Numbered from the stretch's first letter, positions 1 to 8,022 are shown. The stretch is 64,000 nucleotides of DNA from Candidatus Limimorpha caballi (GCA_018064605.1 JAGHUX010000005.1:372001-436000), one strand, 5' to 3'. A program made the numbers and translations. Notes: generated by a model not told the origin, from the sequence alone.

Positions 1-1494
1 ACCGTAGAGTGTTTCGTCAATTACGTCAAAAGGTGTCTTACCCTCTGTCCACTCAAAGTTAGAAACGCTCTCTATTTCATACACATCAAGATTACCTCCG
101 TACGGCTTGTTTTTCTTGATCCATTCAAAATCTTTTGTGCCGTCGTAGCATTCGCCCGTCATTATGCGTTTTAGGCGTTTGCTGGTAACATCGTAGGCAA
201 TGCCGTTAGGCGTTGTGTCGGTCTTTTCATTTAGTTGGCAAAGAATGAATGTGCGGTTGCCACCGTCTTGTTGGTTTAATTCTAAAACAGCGTGTCCTGT
301 GGTGCCACTGCCAGCAAAGAAATCAAGAACGATGGAATCGTCTGTTGGAAAGTATTGTACAAGTTCACTTATGAGTTTTGTAGGCTTTGCGTAATCAAAA
401 GGTGACATTAGTGTGGAAAAAATGTCTTTAAGTTCTTCACTCCCTTGCGCATTCAAAAACATATCTTTTAGTATGGATACAAGTTGTTTGTTTTTGATTT
501 TGTTCTTCCTTATTTTTTCATATACAACAAAACTTCCATCATCTCTTTTCTCAAATATTACATCGTTTCCTTCAACTGCCTTTAGCATCTTTTCTTTTCC
601 CCATCGCCATCTTCCTTCTGAACCGTCGTTTCTTATAGGGTATACATCTTCATAATTAGGCCCTTTAATAGGAAACCACATTGAAGGAGAGTCCTCCCTT
701 CTTGAACTAGCTCCCCATTTGTTTAATTCTCGTCCTTTTGCATATTTACCTTTAGTATCCTCGTATTCATAACAATAGTTTTCTTCAAATTCTTCACCAA
801 CAAGAATATCTTTCTGTTCATTACCATTACTGAGTTTTTTTGCAAAAACTATTACGTAATCGTGAACCGATTTGACATTTCTCGCTTTTGACCCTCCTTT
901 AATTGCTTCTCTACAGATATTCCCTACAAAATTCCCTTCACCCATTACTTCATCAAACAAGCACTTCACATACGCCTGGTTCTTATCGTCCATGCTACAA
1001 AAAATCACACCATCTTCCGACAGCAATTGTTTAGCGAGTACCAAACGTGGGTAAAGCATAGAGAGCAAATTGTCGCGCGTGATGGCATTGTTATAGTTGG
1101 TTTGTGCAAACTCGCCCATAGAATCCTTGCCGTATGGTGGGTCGATGTAGATTACATCTACCTTGCCACGATACTGAATCAGAAGATTTTGCAGCGCTTC
1201 GTAGTTGTCGCCAATGATGAGTTTGTGCGTGGGTTTGCTGTCGTCAGTATGGAACGAGAGAGCTTCGTTCTTTCTGAAATATTTGATGGTGTCGCTCATT
1301 TTTTCCAGACGTTTGTCAAAGTGCAAACCAGTGCGTCGGTAGGTTGTGCCTAATGCAGCAATATTTATCGCCTCATCAAGCGAATCGGCATTGTTAATCA
1401 ATTTGATGAGCAAATCGGCATTGGTCTGCTCCAAAATTCTGTCCGAAACACGTCTCTCGATTTCGGCAATAAGTGATTGTTTAGTTGCATTCAT
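1..1494 (-). CDS. DNA methyltransferase, type III Mod-like (beta class), 3' end outside window
   Basis: The minus-strand frame is open without a stop for 498 codons, from an ATG at 1494 (another in-frame ATG lies at 1500) to the window edge, so the C-terminus is missing. Two amino-methyltransferase motifs are clear. DPPYG (residues 118-122) is the catalytic motif IV, and FFAGSGTTG (392-400) is the S-adenosylmethionine-binding motif I. Motif IV before motif I defines the beta class, which includes type III Mod subunits. Such enzymes methylate adenine N6 and, paired with a Res helicase-nuclease, form a type III restriction-modification system. Any res gene would lie left of this window. The long stretch between the motifs (about 150-370) would hold the target recognition domain. 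An orphan methyltransferase is the main alternative. Confidence 0.85.
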   Translation of the reverse strand, partial: MNATKQSLIAEIERRVSDRILEQTNADLLIKLINNADSLDEAINIAALGTTYRRTGLHFDKRLEKMSDTIKYFRKNEALSFHTDDSKPTHKLIIGDNYEALQNLLIQYRGKVDVIYIDPPYGKDSMGEFAQTNYNNAITRDNLLSMLYPRLVLAKQLLSEDGVIFCSMDDKNQAYVKCLFDEVMGEGNFVGNICREAIKGGSKARNVKSVHDYVIVFAKKLSNGNEQKDILVGEEFEENYCYEYEDTKGKYAKGRELNKWGASSRREDSPSMWFPIKGPNYEDVYPIRNDGSEGRWRWGKEKMLKAVEGNDVIFEKRDDGSFVVYEKIRKNKIKNKQLVSILKDMFLNAQGSEELKDIFSTLMSPFDYAKPTKLISELVQYFPTDDSIVLDFFAGSGTTGHAVLELNQQDGGNRTFILCQLNEKTDTTPNGIAYDVTSKRLKRIMTGECYDGTKDFEWIKKNKPYGGNLDVYEIESVSNFEWTEGKTPFDVIDETLYG

Positions 1495-1521
1495 CGGCAT
1501 TCGCTATTTTCAGCGTTCAGC

Positions 1522-1626
1522 AACTTATTTCGAGAATGCGGGTGGCAAATTTCTTTTGGACATAAAAAAGCGGGACTTTCCTTATGAGCCCTGGGAGATT
1601 TGCCGTAACCCGCATCACAATAAGTT
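1522..1626 (-). promoter_or_regulatory. Long-range hairpin element in the predicted 5' leader of the methyltransferase gene
   Basis: Three consecutive arms pair across 105 bases. AACTTATT (1522-1529) pairs with AATAAGTT (1619-1626), ATGCGGGT (1536-1543) with ACCCGCAT (1608-1615), and GGCAAAT (1544-1550) with ATTTGCC (1598-1604). That is 23 perfectly complementary bases with small bulges, plus an inner GCGGG/CCCGC option (1570-1574/1609-1613). It lies between the predicted promoter (1820-1850) and the methyltransferase start, so it would be in the mRNA leader. It could be a cis-regulatory RNA, a small RNA, or the relic of a palindromic mobile element. The pairing is seen directly; the function is unknown. 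Confidence 0.6.
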
Positions 1627-1972
1627 CCGTCCACGCTTAGCGCGAACATTTACTGAACTTATTCAATGTGATGCTTTTAGAATCGGCAAATTTTTAGGGC
1701 ATCTCGAATAAATAGCAAACGCTATGATTTATAACATGTTGGTTTTAAAAATTATCTTCTTCCTAATTATTTGACATTTAATGATTTAAAGAAAATAAAT
1801 ATATTTATTTAATTCGGTGCAAAGATAATTATTTTCGGCCAGAGATTCAATCTTTTTTTCAACTTCACATTGTTTTTGTGCCGTTAGCCGTCACGTCCGC
1901 GCAATGATACGCGGACAGTTGGCAAAGTTGGAAGCTGAGATGATGGAGAAAGAGCGGCTGAAATGATAACGA
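1627..1972. other. Intergenic: partial copy of hairpin motif, A+T-rich promoter region, short coding relic
   Basis: No complete gene is seen. Bases 1656-1702 repeat the order of elements in the hairpin: AACTTATT, then GATGC, then GGCAAATTT, then GGCAT. Bases 1740-1830 are very A+T-rich. A short plus-strand frame ending at 1966 (about 20 codons from an ATG at 1904, ending LEAEMMEKERLK) looks like the C-terminal relic of a lost gene, but I do not recognise it. Confidence 0.4.
1820..1850 (-). promoter_or_regulatory. Bacteroidota-type promoter for the methyltransferase
   Basis: On the minus strand TTG (1850-1848) is followed after 20 bases by TATCTTTG (1827-1820), matching the -33/-7 arrangement of the Bacteroidota primary sigma factor. 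It predicts a leader of about 315 bases before the methyltransferase ATG, containing the hairpin element. Confidence 0.55.
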
Positions 1973-2194
1973 TTAGGGAACATTGCAAAGCAATTGGTGA
2001 GCCTCTAATGCAACGCCCACATCACGCAGACTCTCACGATTGCAGAGTTGTCCGAACATGAGTGCCATGAGCTGATACCAGCAGGTGAAGCTCTTTACAT
2101 ATTTATCACCGCCATACTTGCGAACAAGATAATTGAAGTGATTCCTGTCGAGAAAAGATGCCAATTGTGCGAAAACGAATTTTGCTTGGAACAT
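1973..2194 (-). pseudogene. IS4-type transposase (DUF4372 N-terminal domain), 5' remnant
   Basis: The 73-residue frame begins MFQAKFVFAQLASFLDR and includes YGGDKYVKSFTCWYQL and MFGQLCNRESLRDV. This is the characteristic N-terminal DUF4372 domain of a Bacteroidota IS4-family transposase. The family is roughly 400 residues long, and here homology stops after ALEAH (near base 1995), followed by a few unrelated residues and a stop. The catalytic DDE region is absent, so the element is dead. On its 5' side the sequence around 2296-2320 (containing TTAACCGGACAGTAGTG) resembles the outer end of such elements, so the remnant probably spans about 1995-2320. Confidence 0.8.
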
Positions 2195-2577
2195 TTGCGG
2201 TCAGTGATTTTGGCTGCAAAGTTACAAATTCAAGTCCGTTGACTCGCAAAATCGCTTCTAAAAGACTATATTTCAATTATTTCAAAGAACGATTAGTCCA
2301 CTTTAACCGGACAGTAGTGAATACTTGTTAATAAACCTCCAAATCGGAATGAAAATCCCAGCATCGTAATCCATTCCGATTTTTCTGCAAATTTGCAATA
2401 AATTCCGAAAATTCTGCTGTTTGTGGTCGGTTTGTTCGGTTGTTTGTGGATTTCACAAACTAAAATCCCAATAACAGAAATCGAAACGACACCATGTACT
2501 TAATACCATAATTAGGGAATGTTAAAATTTTTTAACAAATTGATTGACAATATGTTAAATATTTTATCCTATAGGTC
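2195..2577. other. Intergenic region with probable IS end; no gene seen
   Basis: Bases 2195-2320 are the non-coding 5' part and probable terminal repeat of the broken IS. Bases 2321-2577 are A+T-rich with no convincing reading frame or RNA. They end in the ferritin terminator. Confidence 0.5.
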
Positions 2578-2616
2578 AAAAAAAACGGAGACCTTGTATC
2601 ACAAAATCTCCGTTTT
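2578..2616 (-). terminator. Terminator after ferritin gene
   Basis: AAAACGGAGA (2582-2591) and TCTCCGTTTT (2607-2616) form a perfect 10-bp stem with A-runs and T-runs on both sides, 19 bases beyond the ferritin stop. Confidence 0.85.
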
Positions 2617-2634
2617 ACTTTAATAGTCAATTAA

Positions 2635-3141
2635 TTAAAGAGCTGATGCCTTGTGGTATTCCCTCTTGCCGAGTTCCTTGTCAAGCATGTACAGTCCGAG
2701 GGCGTTGCCTTCGATGAACTTGAACGAATCGACCATCTTCTGCGCTTCCTCTTCCTCCTCAACCTGTTCGTCGATGAACCAGGTCATGCGGTTCTGTGTC
2801 GCATAGTCAGCGTCTTCAATCGCGAGCTTGTTGATGTTGTGGATCATGCTTGTGACTTTCTTCTCATGTTTCAGAGTGTCTTCAAATGCCGCAAGTGGCG
2901 TAGCCCATTCTGTCTCAACGGCCTCGATCGGTTTCAGCACGACGCGCACGTTGCGTGACTGCATGTACTTGTAAAGAATCATCGCGTGGTCCTGTTCTTC
3001 CTTGAACTGAACCTCGAACCAGTTCGCGATACCATCAAAACCCTTGTCGCGGAAATTTGTCCCCATCGACAGATAAAGGTAAGCTGACCACAATTCAGCG
3101 TTGATCTGAGCATTGATTGCTTCTTCGATTTTCTTTGTCAT
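2635..3141 (-). CDS. ftnA: Ferritin (non-haem, FtnA-like)
   Basis: This 168-residue protein has the length and four-helix pattern of bacterial ferritin. It oxidises Fe(II) at a di-iron site and stores Fe(III) in a 24-subunit cytosolic shell. Ferroxidase-site residues are visible in order: the glutamate in INAELWSAYLYL (about residue 16), EEQDH (about 49-53) with its histidine, the glutamate in VETEW, and WFIDEQVEEE near 120-130. It is transcribed alone, divergently from the DUF4301 gene, and followed by its own terminator. Bacterial ferritins are often iron- and oxidative-stress-regulated, but I see no clear operator. Confidence 0.95.
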   Translation of the reverse strand: MTKKIEEAINAQINAELWSAYLYLSMGTNFRDKGFDGIANWFEVQFKEEQDHAMILYKYMQSRNVRVVLKPIEAVETEWATPLAAFEDTLKHEKKVTSMIHNINKLAIEDADYATQNRMTWFIDEQVEEEEEAQKMVDSFKFIEGNALGLYMLDKELGKREYHKASAL

Positions 3142-3255
3142 TTTTTAATTTTTTAAAGTTTGTAATTCAAATTTCAAAACGCAAAATTACATCAAAAAGT
3201 TCAGAAATTGTACCATAATTTTCAAAATATTTTTCCCATATTTAAAAATATGTTT

Positions 3256-3263
3256 TACCTTTG
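3256..3263 (+). promoter_or_regulatory. -7 element TACCTTTG upstream of DUF4301 gene
   Basis: TACCTTTG lies 20 bases before the DUF4301 start and matches the Bacteroidota -7 consensus. A clear -33 TTG at the usual distance is not obvious. Confidence 0.45.
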
Positions 3264-3283
3264 CTGAAATAAAAATCATTACC

Positions 3284-4852
3284 ATGACAGCATTATCATC
3301 TGCCGACAAACAGCAACTTGAATCGCGTGGCATCACTGTCGAACAAGTTGAAAATCAATTAAATCAATTCAAGAAAGGTTTCGCATACAGCGACCTCATA
3401 GCCCCTGCCACCATCGGCAACGGCATCGTAAAATTCAGCGAGGAAGAGATAAAAGAACTTGTCAAGCAATTCGACGAGGACAAACAATATTACGACATTT
3501 TGAAGTTCGTCCCGGCTTCAGGCGCGGCGAGCCGAATGTTCAAGAACCTGTATTCTTTTGTTGAGGAATATAAAGGCAAGGAAGTTCCATCAAATTTTCT
3601 GAAGAGAGAGAAGATAAAACCGGATTCGGCGGAGAATTTCTTCATCGGGATACACGATTTTGCGTTTTTCAACGACTTGAAAAACAACCTTCAGGAGAAA
3701 GGCAAAGACATAGAAAAGATGTTGAGAGACAACGAGTTGGTTGAGATTGCCGAAGCTCTGCTCAACTCCGACGGCATGAATTACGGCAATCTGCCCAAGG
3801 CGTTGCTGAAATTCCACAAATACGGCGACACGGCACGTCTTGCGATGGAAGAGCATCTCGTCGAAGCAGCGGAATACAGCACCTGCGACGACGAAAAAGG
3901 GAAAGTCGCGCAACTGCATTTCACTGTCTCGCAGGAACATCTCGACATTTTCATGAAAGTCGTCGAATATGTCCTGCCGAAATATGAAAAGATGTTCGGC
4001 ATAAGATACAAGATCTCGTTCTCCATCCAGAAACCGTCAACCGACACAATCGCCGCCGATATGAACAACGAGCCGTTCCGCGACAAGAACGGCAATCTTG
4101 TGTTCCGTCCTGGCGGTCACGGTGCTTTGATTCAGAATCTCAATGACTTACACAAAGAAATCATATTCATCAAGAACATCGACAACGTCGTTCCCGACAA
4201 GTTGAAGCCAACGACTTTTGAATATAAGAAAGTCTTGGGCGGTTATCTTTTCCGTTTGCAGCAGAAACAATTCGAGTATCTTGAGATGCTTAACGCCGGC
4301 GATGTCACGAACGACGAACTTGATGAAATCACCGCTTTCGCGAAAGACAAGCTGATGATTGACATTCCGGATTATTATTCGACTTACAACGAAATCGAGA
4401 AGATTGACTTCCTGTACAACAAGTTGAACCGTCCGATGCGCATTTGCGGGATGGTGAAGAACGAGGGCGAGCCGGGAGGCGGGCCATATTTCACACGCAA
4501 CAGCAACGACGAGATTTCGCTTCAGGTAGTTGAGTCGTCACAGATTGACCACAACAACGAAAAGCAGGAGGCGATGTTCCGCTCGTCAACACATTTCAAC
4601 CCTGTTGATCTGGTCTGCGCCACACAAGACTTCAAAGGCAACCCCTTCGACCTTAACAATTATGTTGACCCAGAGACGGGCTTCATCTCTTTGAAGTCGA
4701 AAGACGGCAAAGACCTGAAAGCCATGGAGTTGCCTGGACTTTGGAACGGTGCGATGGCAGATTGGATCACGATATTTGTTGAAGTCCCGATTGCGACATT
4801 CAATCCGGTGAAAACAGTGAACGATTTGTTGAGAGATACACATCAGAGTTGA
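3284..4852 (+). CDS. DUF4301 family protein
   Basis: This 522-residue soluble protein matches the DUF4301 family, large cytosolic proteins nearly confined to Bacteroidota and without an established function. Visible landmarks are PASGAASRMFKNLY (about residue 77), VFRPGGHGALIQNLN (about 274) and GMVKNEGEPGGGPYF (about 389). Glycine-rich stretches of this kind recall nucleotidyltransferase-type phosphate-binding loops, but that is only a suggestion. It shares a strand with the following crotonase gene at a 36-base gap containing short AAAGTTA-like repeats, so the two may be co-transcribed. Confidence 0.9.
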   Translation: MTALSSADKQQLESRGITVEQVENQLNQFKKGFAYSDLIAPATIGNGIVKFSEEEIKELVKQFDEDKQYYDILKFVPASGAASRMFKNLYSFVEEYKGKEVPSNFLKREKIKPDSAENFFIGIHDFAFFNDLKNNLQEKGKDIEKMLRDNELVEIAEALLNSDGMNYGNLPKALLKFHKYGDTARLAMEEHLVEAAEYSTCDDEKGKVAQLHFTVSQEHLDIFMKVVEYVLPKYEKMFGIRYKISFSIQKPSTDTIAADMNNEPFRDKNGNLVFRPGGHGALIQNLNDLHKEIIFIKNIDNVVPDKLKPTTFEYKKVLGGYLFRLQQKQFEYLEMLNAGDVTNDELDEITAFAKDKLMIDIPDYYSTYNEIEKIDFLYNKLNRPMRICGMVKNEGEPGGGPYFTRNSNDEISLQVVESSQIDHNNEKQEAMFRSSTHFNPVDLVCATQDFKGNPFDLNNYVDPETGFISLKSKDGKDLKAMELPGLWNGAMADWITIFVEVPIATFNPVKTVNDLLRDTHQS

Positions 4853-4888
4853 AAGTTTGTAAAGTTAAAAAGTAAAAAGTATTAAGCT

Positions 4889-5683
4889 ATGGTATCAGTG
4901 AAAATCGAAGACAGGATTTGTTTCATTGAGATGCAGAATTCCGAGCACTTCAACACGTTGAGCGAGCAGATGTGCGATGAAATTTCAGATGCTTTGGCTG
5001 AGGCATACGAGAAAGAATGTGTCGGGATTGTCATAAAGGCGGAATGTCGCCGCGGTGTTTGGAGTGCAGGTCACGACATCCGCGAGCTGCCCGTTGACGG
5101 CAACGACCCGTTGGACTACGATGTGCCTATGGAGAGGCTTCTGCGCAACGTGCAGGAAGTGCCGGTTCCGGTCATCGCGTGTGCCAACGGCACTGTTTGG
5201 GGCGGCGCCTGCGACCTCTGCGTCAGCTGCGACATGATTGTCGCCTCCGACACGGCGACGTTTGCCATCACGCCGGCGAAAATCGGAATACCTTACAACG
5301 CATCGGGCATCATGCACTTCATCAACCAGTTAGGAATCAACAAGGCCCGAGAGATGTTCTTCACCGCAAACCCGATCACCGCGCAAGACGCCTTGAACGT
5401 CGGCTTTGTCAACCAAATCGCACCAGCCGACGAGCTTGACAAGATGCTTGAAGAAAAGTTCCTTATCCCTTTAAGACGCAATTCCGTTGTCAGCATGTCG
5501 GCCATCAAACGCCAATTCAGGATTCTGAGCCGCGCGGCGACAGTCATCTCTTCAGAGAGCTTTGAGAAAATCAATTCATACCGCAAAAAGGTTTATCAAG
5601 GAGAAGACTACAGAGAAGGCATCACGTCATTCCTCGAGAAACGAGCCCCGATGTACAAAGGCAAGGCTTCGGATCTGGATTGA
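4889..5683 (+). CDS. scpB: Methylmalonyl-CoA decarboxylase-like enoyl-CoA hydratase/isomerase family protein
   Basis: This 264-residue crotonase-superfamily protein is closest in pattern to ScpB. ScpB decarboxylates (R)-methylmalonyl-CoA to propionyl-CoA in the succinate-to-propionate route, a common fermentation end in Bacteroidales. Landmarks are the CoA-binding and oxyanion segment SAGHDIRELP (about residue 59), the conserved glycine segment ANGTVWGGACDLCVSCD (about 98-114) and the TPAKIGIPY segment with the conserved tyrosine. The C-terminal helical region is complete. Specificity within the superfamily cannot be settled from sequence alone, so another enoyl-CoA hydratase activity is possible. 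Confidence 0.8.
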   Translation: MVSVKIEDRICFIEMQNSEHFNTLSEQMCDEISDALAEAYEKECVGIVIKAECRRGVWSAGHDIRELPVDGNDPLDYDVPMERLLRNVQEVPVPVIACANGTVWGGACDLCVSCDMIVASDTATFAITPAKIGIPYNASGIMHFINQLGINKAREMFFTANPITAQDALNVGFVNQIAPADELDKMLEEKFLIPLRRNSVVSMSAIKRQFRILSRAATVISSESFEKINSYRKKVYQGEDYREGITSFLEKRAPMYKGKASDLD

Positions 5684-5849
5684 CCTTCGAAACTCCAAAC
5701 CAGAAGTTGCAACACTCAAGACACATCTCAGACCGGCAAATACGGCTTTTTGTTGTTGAATTGTAAAATGTTTACACAAACATCTGAAAAACAGAAATCG
5801 GAACAATAAAAATAATATCTTTGCACATCATTTAAAGCATACTGACACG

Positions 5850-6095
5850 ATGAATACTGAACCAAACGAAATCCCGTTGAATATTGGGAGAATGATTGAT
5901 GATTACATTTCGAGCAATGAAATGTCGAAAGAATCGGCGGCGGGGAAGCTCAATATGGATGTTGCTGAACTTCAGAAAATCCTTGAAAATCCATCAATGG
6001 GAACCGAAATGTTAAAAAGAATCTCAGTTGCATTGGGACACAACTTCATGGCCGACATCGCGGAGCTTGTTGACAAAGAGCTCGCCGACTGTTAA
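5850..6095 (+). CDS. Small HTH-like (Cro/C1-type) protein
   Basis: This 81-residue acidic protein reads like a compact XRE-type helix-turn-helix unit. IGRMIDDYISSNEMSKESAAGKLNMDVAELQKILENPS resembles the helix 1-4 arrangement, and TEMLKRISVALGHNF resembles the closing helix. It is preceded by TATCTTTG (5816-5823), a plausible -7 element. It converges with the sigma-like gene on the other strand, and the two reading frames overlap by four bases at their stops. A regulatory role is inferred from fold similarity only. Confidence 0.6.
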   Translation: MNTEPNEIPLNIGRMIDDYISSNEMSKESAAGKLNMDVAELQKILENPSMGTEMLKRISVALGHNFMADIAELVDKELADC

Positions 6096-6982
6096 TTTTC
6101 AAGAAAGTGCACCACCATCTCGCACAAGTAATTGGCATCCTTGCAATTACACAGTCCGTATGATCCGATGTCTTCATGAAACGCGCCGTCGTTGTTGCGG
6201 TCGTACGCGAATCGCAGATTTCTGACGGCTTCGGCGTTCGGCAGTTTGTTGATGGCAGCATTGTAATAATCCAGCAAGATTGGATACAGGCTGTTGAAAT
6301 TCAGTCTGATATTGTCGCGCATCCTTGCATGTTCAACATCGAGTTCAAGTTTCCGGCCCTGTTCAAGGCGCTTGACGTATGCGAGTATGTTATCTTTAAC
6401 GCGTTTCGTGCTAACACGGTATGCAACGGGTTGCATATCAACGGCTTGAGCCATTTCCTCCTGCGGTATCGCGAGGCTTCTGTTCAGGAATGTCAGAAGC
6501 AGCCTGTACATCACGAAACGGTTTCTCGACACACATTCCTGGTCGGCGTATGCTATGGCCGTTGAGAGATTTTCGATTTTGTCGTCATTATTCGACTCCG
6601 TCTCCCCGCCGCTGTCCTGTTCAATGGCAGATCTCACCCGCGTTTCACGATAAAGCTTTTTCAGCATGAAATTCCGATACGTCATCACCACCCATTTATA
6701 TAATGTGTTCTTTTTCTCGACATTTTCAAGCAGGCAAAACGGCCTGTTGTAAATCCAACTTGAGCCGTCATGCAGATAAAGGAAGAAATCCTCTATCGTA
6801 TCCTGGAATTCGAAATGTCTCTCGCCTCCAAGATTGAAAAAAACATACCTCAGCCGCAGTCGCAACTGTTTGTCAATCAGATAATAAGCAATCGACGCAC
6901 TGTCTGCGTCCCTTCTCAAGATTGCGTCATGATACTCCTCGGGAGTAAAGTCCGCCCACACTTTTGACTTGTCACTTCTCAT
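6092..6982 (-). CDS. Sigma-70-like (ECF-type) regulator, tentative
   Basis: This 296-residue protein (a 311-residue version starting at 7027 is possible) is not a textbook sigma factor, but two segments are suggestive. YKWVVMTYRNFMLKKLYRE (about residues 112-130 from the 7027 start) resembles sigma region 2. LLLTFLNRSLAIPQEEMA followed by VAYRVSTKRVKDNILAYV resembles the region 4 helix-turn-helix, where family members read as paired helices before a charged tail. The C-terminal 90 residues are unrecognised. I chose ATG 6982 because the predicted promoter (7039-7066) would start transcription near 7032, leaving almost no leader for the 7027 start. The same promoter core lies upstream of the divergent gene, consistent with autoregulation. 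An unrelated regulatory protein remains possible. Confidence 0.5.
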   Translation of the reverse strand: MRSDKSKVWADFTPEEYHDAILRRDADSASIAYYLIDKQLRLRLRYVFFNLGGERHFEFQDTIEDFFLYLHDGSSWIYNRPFCLLENVEKKNTLYKWVVMTYRNFMLKKLYRETRVRSAIEQDSGGETESNNDDKIENLSTAIAYADQECVSRNRFVMYRLLLTFLNRSLAIPQEEMAQAVDMQPVAYRVSTKRVKDNILAYVKRLEQGRKLELDVEHARMRDNIRLNFNSLYPILLDYYNAAINKLPNAEAVRNLRFAYDRNNDGAFHEDIGSYGLCNCKDANYLCEMVVHFLEN

Positions 6983-7038
6983 TTTTGTATAATTTTTTAA
7001 CGCTAAATATCGAGCAAAAATACTCATTTTTCACTTGC

Positions 7039-7066
7039 ATAGTACCATTTCAACCAAAAATGTTAC
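7039..7066 (-). promoter_or_regulatory. GTAAC-N16-GTACTAT promoter-like element (site 1)
   Basis: GTAAC (7066-7062 on minus) and GTACTAT (7045-7039) are 16 bases apart, upstream of the sigma-like gene. The layout fits an ECF-type -35/-10 pair. Identical boxes with identical spacing occur at 7101-7128 and 13089-13116. This site and the 13.1 kb site also share nearly the same next dozen bases (GC-A/C-AGTGAAAAAT). Confidence 0.6.
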
Positions 7067-7100
7067 ATAAATTCTAAAAAAAAATTATTTGTTTTTTTTT

Positions 7101-7128
7101 GTAACATTTCGGGCTTTCGGGGTACTAT
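7101..7128 (+). promoter_or_regulatory. GTAAC-N16-GTACTAT promoter-like element (site 2)
   Basis: GTAAC (7101-7105) and GTACTAT (7122-7128) are separated by 16 bases, directly upstream of the gene starting at 7145. Transcription would begin near 7135, giving a leader of about ten purine-rich bases. Confidence 0.6.
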
Positions 7129-7144
7129 AGGTAAAAAAAAAGAC

Positions 7145-8011
7145 ATGGAGACAGCAACAACAGAAGCGTTAATCGAACGTATTTTTCACCTCAGGCGGCA
7201 CGAAGGGATTGTGCTTTCCGGCGAGTCGCTTGACTTTCTGGAAGAAATCAACCGGACGATGGGTCGAATGCCTCTGCAAAGAGACGGGATCACAAGGCGG
7301 TTTTGGTTCAACATTTCAGAGCAAGATAAGCCGCATTGGTATTTAATCTCAACAATAAACATTGACAATCAGGTCTTTATGCAAATCACAGACCGTGACA
7401 GAAATGTTTGCGACATATCAGGTCATGACCGAGGAGACGGGGATCGCAAAGACATGAGATGGTTTCTGGAACCCATGCTTGCGTTCATAACGGAACAGAC
7501 GGATTATATCACAAACAATTTCACAGAATATCAAGACTTTATAGAGAAAAAACTGCCGTACAGACAACGGATCGGCGTTATCAAACGCAGGGACTTCAAC
7601 AGAATTTTCCCACAATTCAAGTTGACGCCAAGGGATTTCGGACACGCTGTTGAAGTTTTAAACACGATTGCCAATAGGGACGGCAGCCACATGCGGGAGA
7701 AAGGAGACAATATTATTTCGATAGGAACTGTCAATCCTGTTTACATCGAAGAGAGCATTGAGATGGTCATGGATTTGTACGACGCCGGACTTCCGTTTGT
7801 TTTCAAAGACGCGGGAAAGATTTTGGACATTCTGGAAGAGCGTGATGAGATTATTCTGATGACAAATGTCACTGCCAGATACGACAGGTTGAGAATGGGC
7901 ACTTGTGTTTTCACCCTGCCATACGAGGAGAATTGCGGCGGCGAGGATGAAATTAGCGAAAAAGAATACGAATCGATAGTGAGTCTGGCGAGATGGATGC
8001 CGGAGGTGTAG
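7145..8011 (+). CDS. Hypothetical protein divergent from the sigma-like gene
   Basis: I do not recognise this 288-residue protein. It has no signal peptide or membrane segment and is rich in charged residues, so it is probably cytosolic. An N-terminal third with alternating strands (FWFNISEQDKPHWYLIST, then VFMQITDRDRNVCDISG) is followed by a helical middle (ITEQTDYITNNFTEYQDFIEK) and a C-terminal alpha/beta part (YDAGLPFVFKDAGKILDILE). The start follows a strong A-rich leader and the GTAAC/GTACTAT promoter-like site. The shared promoter motif suggests it belongs to the regulon of its divergent neighbour. A bidirectional terminator closes it. Confidence 0.75.
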   Translation: METATTEALIERIFHLRRHEGIVLSGESLDFLEEINRTMGRMPLQRDGITRRFWFNISEQDKPHWYLISTINIDNQVFMQITDRDRNVCDISGHDRGDGDRKDMRWFLEPMLAFITEQTDYITNNFTEYQDFIEKKLPYRQRIGVIKRRDFNRIFPQFKLTPRDFGHAVEVLNTIANRDGSHMREKGDNIISIGTVNPVYIEESIEMVMDLYDAGLPFVFKDAGKILDILEERDEIILMTNVTARYDRLRMGTCVFTLPYEENCGGEDEISEKEYESIVSLARWMPEV

Positions 8012-8022
8012 GTCGTATGACA

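Noticed and set aside
1346..1711. 121-codon plus-strand frame over the hairpin and the methyltransferase 5' end
   Set aside because: The N-terminal half is antisense to the methyltransferase, and the rest covers the inverted-repeat element. No family features.
7081..7140. Poly-A/poly-T runs as a terminator between divergent genes
   Set aside because: No stem precedes the runs, and the region is promoter territory for both genes.
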